Shown here: positions 45,501 through 53,443 of the stretch, in pieces | Layout of the letters: every line of letters starts with the position of its first letter | How positions within the stretch are numbered: the stretch's first letter is position 1 | Made by a program: the position numbers and the translations under genes | The notes under the pieces: generated by a model | What the model saw: only the letters and a program-made list of their open reading frames with translations | The model's database searches: none | What the model was told of the DNA's origin: nothing | From: Rhizobium sp. SSA_523 | Lineage (GTDB): Bacteria > Pseudomonadota > Alphaproteobacteria > Rhizobiales > Rhizobiaceae | Assembly (NCBI RefSeq): GCF_030435705.1 | Contig: NZ_CP129382.1 | Location: 248,001-312,000, forward strand | Direction of reading: 5' to 3' | Length of the DNA stretch: 64,000 nt

Positions 45501-46619
45501 TCATGGCCGATCGAGCGCGCGCAGCACCTGCGGCAAGGCCTCTTCCAGAAGCGCCATGTCCGCATCGATCCCGGCACTCACGCGGATGCAGCGGTTGAGC
45601 GGCGCGACCCCCGGCATGCGGATGAAGACACCGTGCTCCATCAGGCCATCGACGATGGCACGAGCATAGGCGCCATCGCGGCCGCAGTCGATCGCCACGA
45701 AATTCGTTGCGGAGGCAAGGGGGGTGAGGCCGTTCTGCCGGGCAATAGCGGCGATCCGTTCCCGTGAGCCTTTGATGGCGGCGATCGCTTCGCCGAGATA
45801 GGCCTGATCCTGCAAGGCGGCAAGTGCGGCCGCAATGCTGATCCGCGGCATGCCGAAATGGTGGCGGATCTTGTCGAAAGCCTGCGCATTCTCGAAAGTG
45901 CTGATCACATAGCCGATGCGGGCGCCCGCCAGGCCATAGGCCTTGGAAAAGGTGCGCGTGCGCATCACATTGGGCCGGTCGATCAGCGCGGCAATAGGGG
46001 GCGTCGTTCCGTCCGGCGCCGTTTCGCAATAAGCCTCGTCGAGTATCAGCAGGCAAGTTTCCGGCACCGCCTTCGCAAATTCCACGACCCGCTCCGCATC
46101 CCACCAGCTGCCCATCGGGTTATCCGGATTGGCAAGGTAGACGAGGGCGGCATTTTCGCGCCGGACGAGATCCAGAAGACCGTCGAGATCCTCCCGATCA
46201 TTGCGGTAAGGCGTCGTCACCAGGCGCCCGCCATAGCCCGCCACATGAAAGTTGAAGGTGGGATAGGCGCCGAGCGAGGTGGCGACGGTCATTCCGGGCT
46301 CGATCACCATGCGCACGATGTGGCCCAGCAGCGAATCAATTCCCTCGCCGATCGCCAGGTTCTCCGGCCGGCACCCGAGATGGGCCGCCAGGGCCTGCTT
46401 CAGCTCGAAATTTTCCGGATCGGCATATTTCCAGGTCTCCCGGGCCGCCTGCGCGATCGCCTCGAGCACCGAGGGGGCAGGGCCGAAGCCGCTTTCATTG
46501 GCGCCGATCCGGGCTTGCACCTTCAAATGGCGGTTGCGCTCGATCGCCTCCGGCCCAACAAAGGGCACGGTGGCGGGAAGGCTGGACAGAAGAGGGGTGA
46601 AACGCGCGAAGCCTGTCAT
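45501..46619 (-). CDS. PLP aminotransferase, histidinol-phosphate aminotransferase-like
   Basis: 372 residues from the ATG at 46619 (MTGFARFTPLLSSLPATVPFVGPE), where relatives begin. The upstream ATG at 46664 adds 15 residues and neither has a clear ribosome-binding site. Class I/II motifs: ANESGFGPAPSV, YLANPDNPMGSWW, LDEAYCE and the PLP Lys in RTFSKAYGLAGARIGY. It resembles HisC but, away from other his genes, may be a paralogue acting on another substrate. Follows the PilZ gene on the same strand after 132 bases. Confidence 0.88.
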   Translation of the reverse strand: MTGFARFTPLLSSLPATVPFVGPEAIERNRHLKVQARIGANESGFGPAPSVLEAIAQAARETWKYADPENFELKQALAAHLGCRPENLAIGEGIDSLLGHIVRMVIEPGMTVATSLGAYPTFNFHVAGYGGRLVTTPYRNDREDLDGLLDLVRRENAALVYLANPDNPMGSWWDAERVVEFAKAVPETCLLILDEAYCETAPDGTTPPIAALIDRPNVMRTRTFSKAYGLAGARIGYVISTFENAQAFDKIRHHFGMPRISIAAALAALQDQAYLGEAIAAIKGSRERIAAIARQNGLTPLASATNFVAIDCGRDGAYARAIVDGLMEHGVFIRMPGVAPLNRCIRVSAGIDADMALLEEALPQVLRALDRP

Positions 46620-46751
46620 GCGAAGGAGATCCGGTTTTAGCAAAAGCCGCCGCACCATAGGCATGTTTCGGCGCGACGAAAAGCCGTTCCTCGCGGCAAT
46701 AACAGGATCTCGGCCGGTTCTGCCTCAGCTGTGCCAAGGCGCGCCCGGAGA

Positions 46752-47105
46752 TCAGTGCAGCGTCTGGAAACAGACGCGCAGCACATGATGCAGGAAATCC
46801 GGATCCAGCAGCATGTTGAAGGAAATCTTGACCTTTTCCTCTTCGCGCGTCGTCAGGGTCGCGCCAATTTCGCCGCGAATGCCGAGGATTTCGAGAAAGA
46901 AGTTCTTCGGCACGGTGAGGCTTGGCGCAATATCCAGCTCCGCGCCGGAGCGCGAGACGCGGCGGATCAGGCAGCGCACCTGCGTCTTCGTGCTCAGATG
47001 CCGCTCGACGAAAATGATCTTGCCTGGGCGGTCGATCTGGAATTTCTCGAAACCGTCGTCCTGCTTTGCTGTCATGCGCGTATCTCTGCGAATGTCCAAG
47101 GGCAT
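46752..47105 (-). CDS. PilZ-domain protein
   Basis: 117 residues from the ATG at 47105, chosen because GGGAGGG stands six bases upstream; an ATG at 47075 is an alternative. The second PilZ motif is seen as VSRSGAEL (residues 50-57). The first, RxxxR, may be RRDTR at residues 6-10 or be degenerate near FQIDRPGKI, so cyclic-di-GMP binding is uncertain. Cytoplasmic. Probably modulates motility or exopolysaccharide if it binds the nucleotide. Confidence 0.75.
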   Translation of the reverse strand: MPLDIRRDTRMTAKQDDGFEKFQIDRPGKIIFVERHLSTKTQVRCLIRRVSRSGAELDIAPSLTVPKNFFLEILGIRGEIGATLTTREEEKVKISFNMLLDPDFLHHVLRVCFQTLH

Positions 47106-47316
47106 CGCAAACCCTCCCATATTGGTCCTCACTGGTTCAATCTAGGCCATCTTTCTTGATGTCTGCTGAAAACGCCGCGTCAAATCCGATCGATCTGCCT
47201 GTTTTGTGCCATGTCGGTCGGGCGCTCTTGTCTTCTTTTCGCGTTGACGCCACGCCTTCGGCGGCGCTACCCCTTGGCCATCACGTATGTTTTTAACAGC
47301 AGGAGCTGAAGCGCAG

Positions 47317-48549
47317 ATGACAGACAGGCTGGTCATTATCGGGGGCGGCCAGGCGGCATTCGCGCTGGCCTCCAGGCTTCGATTGCTGAAGGACACGCGT
47401 CCCATCACCATTCTCAGCGCCGAAGACGTGCCTCCCTATCAGCGGCCGCCGCTGTCGAAGAAATACCTTCTGGGCGACATGGAATTCTCGCGCCTCCTGT
47501 TCCGGCCGCAGGCCTGGTACGCGGAAAACGATGTCGACCTGTGGCTTGCGGTTTTCGTCGAAGAGATCGATCGCGACAAGCGCCGCGTGCGCCTGCAGGA
47601 TGGCAGTTTCGTCGACTATGGGCAGCTGGTTCTGGCCACCGGTGCCGCGCCGCGTCGCTTGCCGCCGGCCGTGGGCGGGGAGCTTCAGGGCGTCTGCGTC
47701 ATGCGCGACAAGCGCGATGCCGATCGCCTTGCCGGCGCCATGCAGGCGGGGCGGCACGCGCTGATCATCGGCGGCGGCTATATCGGCCTCGAGGCTGCGG
47801 CGGTTGCCTGCCACAAGGGCATGCGGGTGACCGTCATCGAAATGGCGGACCGGATCCTGAAACGGGTGGCGTCCAGCGAAACGGCCGATATCATGCGGGC
47901 CGTCCACCAGGGCCATGGGGTCACCATCCGCGAAGGGACGGGCCTGACCCGGTTGACTGGCGAAAACGACCATGTCGTTTCGGCCGAGCTCTCGGATGGC
48001 TCGGTCATCCCTGCGGATCTGGTGATCGTCGGCATCGGCGTCACGGCCAATACCGAGCTTGCCGAACTGGCGGGCCTGGAGGTGGGCAATGGCATTGTCG
48101 TGGATGATCATGCCAGGACGAGCGATCCGGCGATCTTCGCGGTGGGCGATTGCGCCGAACTGCCGTGGCAAGGGGAAAGGGTGCGCCTCGAATCAGTGCA
48201 GAATGCGGTGGACCAGGCCGAGGCCGTTGCCGCCACGCTGGCCGGAACGCCGACAGCCTATGATGCCAAACCCTGGTTCTGGTCGGACCAGTATGATGTG
48301 AAGCTGCAGATCGCCGGCCTCAATCTCGGCTATGACGAAACGATCGTGCGCGCGGGCGCGCGGGAAGGCGCGGTTTCCATCTGGTATTTCCGGCAGGATC
48401 GCTTCGTCGCCGTCGATGCCATCAATGACGGCAAGGCCTATGTGACCGGCAAGAAGCTTCTGGACATGGGACGGGTGGAGATGGGGCGGGATCTGGACCG
48501 CGCCGTGCTGTTAGACCCGCAAATGGACCTGAAACTGCTTCTTGCGTAG
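47317..48549 (+). CDS. Ferredoxin reductase-like FAD/NAD(P) oxidoreductase
   Basis: 410 residues, ATG at 47317 with AGGAG upstream. FAD motif VIIGGGQAAFALASRLR, NAD(P) motif ALIIGGGYIGLEAA, and the second FAD motif FAVGDCAELPW. The C-terminal reductase domain (WFWSDQYDVKLQIAG) is that of rhodocoxin/putidaredoxin reductases. Its electron acceptor is not encoded nearby. Stop TAG is part of the second TAGAGCAT element. Confidence 0.9.
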   Translation: MTDRLVIIGGGQAAFALASRLRLLKDTRPITILSAEDVPPYQRPPLSKKYLLGDMEFSRLLFRPQAWYAENDVDLWLAVFVEEIDRDKRRVRLQDGSFVDYGQLVLATGAAPRRLPPAVGGELQGVCVMRDKRDADRLAGAMQAGRHALIIGGGYIGLEAAAVACHKGMRVTVIEMADRILKRVASSETADIMRAVHQGHGVTIREGTGLTRLTGENDHVVSAELSDGSVIPADLVIVGIGVTANTELAELAGLEVGNGIVVDDHARTSDPAIFAVGDCAELPWQGERVRLESVQNAVDQAEAVAATLAGTPTAYDAKPWFWSDQYDVKLQIAGLNLGYDETIVRAGAREGAVSIWYFRQDRFVAVDAINDGKAYVTGKKLLDMGRVEMGRDLDRAVLLDPQMDLKLLLA

Positions 48550-48590
48550 AGCATTGGGCAAAGAAGCGGAAATCGGTCTTCCGCTTCGTC
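48547..48590. repeat. TAGAGCAT palindromic element, copy 2
   Basis: Begins TAGAGCATTGGGCAAAGAAG; 9-bp stem GAAGCGGAA/TTCCGCTTC (48563-48587). Related to the copy at 42183. In both cases the TAG is the stop codon of the preceding gene. Confidence 0.6.
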
Positions 48591-48723
48591 ATCCGGCGAG
48601 GCCGTCGGGCCGGGGCCCGGCAATCGCAACAGGCATGACCGCCGAATTTTTGAAGGGAAAATCGGCGGCCATTCGCAAAATGCCTTGCAATCGCATGCCG
48701 ACCGCAATAAGCACGTCCGCACC

Positions 48724-48814
48724 GGAGAGGTGGCCGAGTGGTCGAAGGCGCTCCCCTGCTAAGGGAGTATACGTCAAAAGCGTATCGAGGGTTCGAATCC
48801 CTTCCTCTCCGCCA
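48724..48814 (+). tRNA. tRNA-Ser(GCU)
   Basis: 91 bases including the encoded CCA. Acceptor stem GGAGAGG pairs with CCTCTCC (48804-48810), discriminator G, anticodon GCT in loop CTGCTAA, a long variable arm (GTATACGTCAAAAGCGTAT) and T-loop GGTTCGAATCC, all typical of class II tRNA-Ser reading AGC/AGU codons. Confidence 0.97.
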
Positions 48815-48988
48815 TTCCAGTGCCTGAGCGGGCACGTTGATCCCCCCAATTCCCCCCTGTTGCATCAACCAGCATCCGTACGAGTTTTGTCTTCGGCCCT
48901 GCGACGCGATATGGCTGTCACTCACGTCGACGCCCTGCGCCAGGGCGACGCAGAGGTGGCTTCATTTCCATCGCGCGGGGGTGCGGGG

Positions 48989-49504
48989 TTATGGCGTGCC
49001 TCTCGTCAAAAGGCTCCGCGCTGTCGCAACAGGCAGATAGAGGGTGTTTCGTCGATCAGCCAGCGGCGTAAATCCGAAGCCTGCATAAAAGGCGGCGGCC
49101 CTGTCGTCGATGGCATCGGCGAAAATTGCGTGCGCGCCAATCGGAGCCTCGGAGACCGTTTTGATCGCGTCGAACAGCAGAGCTTCGCCAAGCCCCAAAC
49201 CGGCATAGGACTGATCGCGACCGAGCCGACCAATCAGCACAGCCGGCACAGTCGGATAGCGCGGCAGGCGGCTCTTTAAGGGCTCGGGAACTGCGGTCAA
49301 CGGGACGTTGCTGGAGGAGAGGGTATAAAAACCCGCAATCCGATCGCTTCCAAGGTCGCGGGCAACAAAGCACGTCGCATATCGACGTTTGATGTCTTGC
49401 GTGACGGTCTCGCGAAAGTATTGATCGATCCTGCCGTTTCCGCAGGAAAACGTCTTGCGTCGATGGCTTTTGGCCAAAGCCTCTATTGCAAAACGCGCAT
49501 TCAC
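48989..49504 (-). CDS. GNAT acetyltransferase toxin (TacT-like)
   Basis: 171 residues, GTG start at 49504 overlapping the antitoxin stop (GTGA). GNAT motif A is seen in GRLGRDQSYAGLGLGEALLFDA, and FYAGFGFTPL is the C-terminal Tyr/Phe motif. The N-terminus (FSCGNGRIDQYFRETVTQDI) is the diagnostic toxin-subfamily start. Members acetylate aminoacyl-tRNA and stop translation. Paired with the DUF1778 antitoxin upstream. Confidence 0.9.
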   Translation of the reverse strand: MNARFAIEALAKSHRRKTFSCGNGRIDQYFRETVTQDIKRRYATCFVARDLGSDRIAGFYTLSSSNVPLTAVPEPLKSRLPRYPTVPAVLIGRLGRDQSYAGLGLGEALLFDAIKTVSEAPIGAHAIFADAIDDRAAAFYAGFGFTPLADRRNTLYLPVATARSLLTRGTP

Positions 49505-49791
49505 CGGGGCGCAATGAGCTCGGCGTGACGTTTGGCGGCACGTTCGAGCTTGGCATTGGGTGCCGGCGGATCGATCAATGCCTTGGCAAAGCGAAGCTGA
49601 TCTTCGGCAGCGAGACGCAACACATCGGCTTCCTCAACCGTACGGCGGGCATCCTCGCCCGCAGTTGCAAGCAAAAATCCCGTAAGCGTCATGCCGCGAA
49701 GACGGGCGGCACGCTGCATCTGCTCGTAAACAGCGACGGGAACGCGCGCTTCGAGACGAGCGGTTTCGATTTCACCAGCGGGTCTTGGCAT
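49501..49791 (-). CDS. DUF1778 (RHH) antitoxin
   Basis: 96 residues from the ATG at 49791, preceded by AAAGGAG. Ribbon-helix-helix N-terminus (ETARLEARVPVAVYEQMQRAARLRGMTLTGFLL) then a C-terminal tail that should wrap the toxin. Binds its own promoter; a candidate operator is at 49817. Confidence 0.9.
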   Translation of the reverse strand: MPRPAGEIETARLEARVPVAVYEQMQRAARLRGMTLTGFLLATAGEDARRTVEEADVLRLAAEDQLRFAKALIDPPAPNAKLERAAKRHAELIAPR

Positions 49792-50122
49792 CGGATAGCT
49801 CCTTTGGACTGTAATATACGGCAAAATGCCGGTAGCATCAAGGTCGAGAGGCACCTGCAAGCGTGGTCTACGGCTGGCGCGAGTTTGCCTTTCCCGGCCA
49901 GTATGGACGCGCGGCCGTGATCTGCCTTCGCGGCTGACGAAGAGCCAGGCGCGCAGCGATCCGCTACAATCCGGCACGTTCACTGTCAACATTTTACGAA
50001 CAATCTGGCGACGATAACCCGTCTATCGTTGAACGATGGATCGCTTACATTCGCCTCAGACACGGCGCCGCAAGGGCACCGTCAAACGCGTTGGAGCGTC
50101 AGAAGCGCCAGGAGTGTTCAAG
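49792..50122. other. Intergenic region antitoxin / pirin
   Basis: 331 bases. It includes the antitoxin promoter and the inverted repeat at 49817, and the pirin promoter side to the right. No further gene is supported. Confidence 0.5.
49817..49834. promoter_or_regulatory. Candidate antitoxin operator
   Basis: TACGGCAAAATGCCGGTA: half-sites CGGCA and TGCCG separated by three bases, 26 bases upstream of the antitoxin ATG. Position and symmetry fit RHH autoregulation. Confidence 0.45.
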
Positions 50123-50824
50123 ATGACCCTCATTCACGAAAACATGTCGCGCGGCCATACCGATACCGGCTGGCTGAACAGCTACCACACCTTTTCCTTC
50201 GGCGGCTTTCAGGACCCGACCCGCATGGGCTTTGGCGCCCTGCGCGTCATCAACGAGGATCGCATTGCGCCGGGCTCCGGTTTCTCCGAACATGGTCATT
50301 CGGATATGGACATTCTGACCATCGTTCTGTCAGGCGCCCTTCGCCACAAGGATACGCTCGGCAATAGCGTCACCATCAGGACCGGCGAGGCACAGATGAT
50401 GTATGCCGGAAGCGGGGTTCGCCATTCGGAAATGAATGCTTCCCCAGACGAATCGGCGCATTTTCTGCAGATCTGGCTGATCCCGGATGCGACGGGTGAA
50501 GCGCCGCGCTACCAGCAGGTGGCTCTGCCGGATCCAGAGGCAAGCCGTGGCTTCACGCGCATCGCCGCCGGGCGGGGCGAGGGGGCGCCGCTGGAATTGC
50601 ATGGCGATACGCAGCTCTTCCTCGCCCATCCGCGCGACGGCGACCGGCTGAGCGTGCCGGCGCCGCAGGGCCGTCTGACCTATCTCCACATCGTGGAAGG
50701 CCTGGCCATGATGGATGATGAAAGGCTGGCCGGCGGCGACGGGATCCAGATCGGGCCCGATGGTATTCCGGACCTGCATTGGATCACGGATGGCCGGGCG
50801 CTGCTCTTCGATATGCGCCGCTGA
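50123..50824 (+). CDS. Pirin family protein (YhhW/quercetinase-like)
   Basis: 233 residues from the ATG at 50123 (AGGAG upstream; the frame is open further 5' but dissimilar). Two cupin domains, N-terminal metal site HGHSDMDIL (two His) with a later His-Ser-Glu (GVRHSEMN). Quercetin 2,3-dioxygenase activity is known for the E. coli homologue, but the physiological role is unclear. A stem-loop follows. Confidence 0.92.
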   Translation: MTLIHENMSRGHTDTGWLNSYHTFSFGGFQDPTRMGFGALRVINEDRIAPGSGFSEHGHSDMDILTIVLSGALRHKDTLGNSVTIRTGEAQMMYAGSGVRHSEMNASPDESAHFLQIWLIPDATGEAPRYQQVALPDPEASRGFTRIAAGRGEGAPLELHGDTQLFLAHPRDGDRLSVPAPQGRLTYLHIVEGLAMMDDERLAGGDGIQIGPDGIPDLHWITDGRALLFDMRR

Positions 50825-50831
50825 CACAAGA

Positions 50832-50855
50832 ACGCCGGGCGTTCAGGCCCGGCGT
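50832..50855. terminator. Stem-loop after pirin
   Basis: 9-bp stem ACGCCGGGC/GCCCGGCGT with loop GTTCAG, between the pirin stop and the 3' end of the convergent amidohydrolase. No T tract, so bidirectional transcript end is plausible but termination strength is doubtful. Confidence 0.6.
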
Positions 50856-50875
50856 CTCAATGCGATCGACAAGCC

Positions 50876-52858
50876 TCACACGGCCCAGCACGAGCAGCCG
50901 AGCGCGCCGAAGAAGCCCTTGAGATCCGCGATTGGAAGCTTCGATGTCCAGGCGCCGGCATGGTCATGGCCGTGCACGCCGCAGGTGCTGGCGCAGCCGC
51001 AGGTGGAGATTGCGGTGCGGCGCAAGGAGCGGGCGCCGGCACCGTCCGGTTCGCCCCAGGCCGCGTAACCGCCGAATGTGCGCACCGGCGACCAGTCCGG
51101 CATGGCAGGCGGGACATCGCTTTCGTCGAGTGCCTTGAACGCGCCCGCGCCATAGACGATCTTGCCACCGACCATGGTCAGGTCCGAGGTCAAGAAGGAG
51201 ATCTCGTCCTCGGCGCAGGCGAAGAAATCCTTGTCGGGCACGATGAGGTCGGCGAACTGCCCTTTTTCAATGCGGCCCTTCTTGCCTTCTTCATTGGAGA
51301 ACCAGGTAACCTTCTCCGTCCACATGCGAAGCGCCGTCTCGCGATCCAGGCAATTGGCGCGCGGATAGAGCTGCATGCCGCCCACCGTCTTGCCGGTCAC
51401 CATCCAGGACAGCGAGACCCAGGGATTATAGGAGGCAACGCGGGTGGCATCGGTGCCGGCGGAGACATTCACGCCCTTGTCGAGCATGCGCTTGATCGGC
51501 GGCGTGGCTTCGGCCACGCCATGGCCGTAGCGTTCGACGAAATACTCGCCCTGATAGGCCATGCGATGCTGGGTGGCGATGCCGCCGCCAAGCGCTGCGA
51601 TCCGGTCGATGGACCGTTCGGAAATCGTCTCCGCATGGTCGAAGAACCAGTTCAAGCCGTCGAGCGGAATATCCTTGTCGACCTTCTCGAACACATCGAG
51701 GGCGCGCGAGATCGTCTCGTCATAGGTGGCGTGCAGGCGCCAGGGCCAGCGGTTCTCGGCAAGCACCCGCACAACCTCTTCCAGCTCGCCTTCCATTTCC
51801 GGTGCCATTTCCGGGCGCGGCTGGCGGAAATCCTCGAAATCGGCCGCAGAGAAGACCAGCATTTCGCCCGCGCCATTGTGGCGGAAGTAGTCATTGCCCT
51901 GCTTGTATTTGACATTGGCCGTCCAGTTCAGGAAATCCTCCTTTTCCTGCTTGGGCTTCTGGGTGAAGAGATTGTAGGCCAGCCGCACCGTCATCTGGTT
52001 CTCGTCCGAGAGCTTCTGGATCACCTGGTAATCGTCCGGATAGTTCTGGAAGCCGCCGCCGGCATCGATGACGCCCGTCACGCCAAGCCGGTTCAGTTCG
52101 CGCATGAAATGCCGCGTCGAATTCACCTGGTAGTCGAGCGGGAGCTTCGGCCCCTTGGCAAGCGTCGAATAAAGAATGCCGGCATTCGGCTTGGCAAGCA
52201 GCAGGCCCGTCGGATTGCCCTTGGCATCGCGGGTGATCTCGCCGCCCGGCGGGTCGGGCGTGTCGCTGGTATAGCCGACGGCGCGCAGGGCGGCCGCGTT
52301 GAGCAGTGCCCGGTCGTAAAGGTGCAGCAGGAAGACCGGCGTGTCCGGAGCGACGGCATTGATTTCCTCGATCGTCGGCAGGCGCTTTTCGACGAACTGA
52401 TGCTCGGTGAAGCCGCCGACGACCCGCACCCATTGCGGCGCCGGCGTGATCGCCACCTGCCGCTTCAACATGTCCATGGCATCGGCCAGCGAGCGGACGC
52501 CGTCCCAGCGCAGCTCCATATTATAATTGAGGCCGCCGCGCACGACATGGGTGTGGTTGTCGATCAGGCCGGGCAGGACGCGCCGGCCCTTCAGATCGAC
52601 GATCCGCGTGCCGGATGCGGCAAGGGCCATGATGTCGCGATCCTCTCCCACGGCCAGGAACAGGCCATCCTTGATGGCGACGGCAGACGCCGCCGGCCTG
52701 GTGCGGTCGAGCGTCGTGAAGCGGCCATTGTGAAGGATCAGGTCGGGATGCATGTCATCTACTCCGGTCTGCTTGCGATCGGCGGCGTTTGCCGGTGCAA
52801 TGAGGTTCGAGAAGGCCAGGCTCGACGCTCCTCCCAGGAAAGTGCGACGCGTCGTCAT
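50876..52858 (-). CDS. Tat-exported amidohydrolase (YtcJ/NfdA-like), Cys/His-rich tail
   Basis: 660 residues. A Tat signal (TTRRTFLGGASSLAFSNLIAPANA) predicts periplasmic location. The amidohydrolase-3 fold has the metal motif LIDNHTHV (His102, His104), later HATYD, DHAE and GTDATR. The last 45 residues hold STCGCASTCGVHGHDHAGAW and GALGCSCWAV: six Cys and three His, an apparent metal-binding or redox tail beyond the catalytic domain. The ATG overlaps the XapX stop by one base, so the two are translationally coupled. Substrate unknown. Confidence 0.9.
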   Translation of the reverse strand: MTTRRTFLGGASSLAFSNLIAPANAADRKQTGVDDMHPDLILHNGRFTTLDRTRPAASAVAIKDGLFLAVGEDRDIMALAASGTRIVDLKGRRVLPGLIDNHTHVVRGGLNYNMELRWDGVRSLADAMDMLKRQVAITPAPQWVRVVGGFTEHQFVEKRLPTIEEINAVAPDTPVFLLHLYDRALLNAAALRAVGYTSDTPDPPGGEITRDAKGNPTGLLLAKPNAGILYSTLAKGPKLPLDYQVNSTRHFMRELNRLGVTGVIDAGGGFQNYPDDYQVIQKLSDENQMTVRLAYNLFTQKPKQEKEDFLNWTANVKYKQGNDYFRHNGAGEMLVFSAADFEDFRQPRPEMAPEMEGELEEVVRVLAENRWPWRLHATYDETISRALDVFEKVDKDIPLDGLNWFFDHAETISERSIDRIAALGGGIATQHRMAYQGEYFVERYGHGVAEATPPIKRMLDKGVNVSAGTDATRVASYNPWVSLSWMVTGKTVGGMQLYPRANCLDRETALRMWTEKVTWFSNEEGKKGRIEKGQFADLIVPDKDFFACAEDEISFLTSDLTMVGGKIVYGAGAFKALDESDVPPAMPDWSPVRTFGGYAAWGEPDGAGARSLRRTAISTCGCASTCGVHGHDHAGAWTSKLPIADLKGFFGALGCSCWAV

Positions 52859-53145
52859 CAGCTCTGCTCCTCTATAGACGTCCCATGATGATGTGCAATC
52901 TGGCCGTGTTCGCCCCCTTTCGGAAGGTGGCCGAACATATGCGGCTTGATCTGCTGCAGCCAGGAAAGGGCCGCGGGCTCGCTCTTCAGCAATGTCCTGG
53001 CAAGCGGAATGACCTGCTCGCCGAGAAGGATTCCGAAGAGGCCCACCAGCGCGATGACCGGCGGGGCCGGCGAGCGGACATTCAGCAGGCTATAGACAAT
53101 GCCGACGAGAAGGCCGGCGCCGAGCGACATCAGGTAGATTTTCAT
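52858..53145 (-). CDS. XapX-domain (DUF1427) membrane protein
   Basis: 95 residues with two membrane helices (about 4-22 and 29-50) and the XapX pattern MSLGAGLLVGIVYSLLNVRSPAPPVIALVGLFGILLGEQ. A C-terminal extension has HMFGHLPKGGEHGQIAHHHG, seven His in about 20 residues, which suggests metal binding. Partnered with the amidohydrolase downstream. Confidence 0.9.
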   Translation of the reverse strand: MKIYLMSLGAGLLVGIVYSLLNVRSPAPPVIALVGLFGILLGEQVIPLARTLLKSEPAALSWLQQIKPHMFGHLPKGGEHGQIAHHHGTSIEEQS

Positions 53146-53443
53146 GGTTCAGTTCCCGTCCTTCGAAAGCCCTGGGCATGCGAATAGTCAAATCTAATCC
53201 ACGTCAGGGGCGGCCGCTTGTCCATGCTGCAGAATTTTGGACGTTTCGCTTGTGAAGGGATTGCAAGGCTCCGACCGGCCTTTGCCGCGGCACGCTGACA
53301 CGGCTGCGACAAAGGCACGGAGAGAGTAAGAGAGAGAAGGGAGAGAAGAGAGAGAAGGGAGAGAAGAGAGAGTAAGGGAGAGAAGAGAGAGTAAGAGAAG
53401 GAGAAAGACCAGAGACAGCGTCTCGTGGCGCTCCGCCTCAGGC
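53146..53443. other. Intergenic region XapX / MFS transporter
   Basis: 298 bases; mainly the polypurine array at 53318-53408. The left part should hold the XapX promoter. No gene supported. Confidence 0.5.
53318..53408. repeat. Polypurine repeat (18-19-bp units)
   Basis: Three successive units GGGAGAGAAGAGAGAGAA (53339) and GGGAGAGAAGAGAGAGTAA (53357, 53376), with related GA-rich flanks. About 90 bases almost free of pyrimidines apart from four T residues, a composition able to form triplex DNA. It starts 36 bases past the stop of the - strand MFS gene. Confidence 0.9.

Noticed and set aside
48815..48988. Genomic island attachment at tRNA-Ser
   Set aside because: No repeat of the tRNA 3' end and no integrase is visible within the window.
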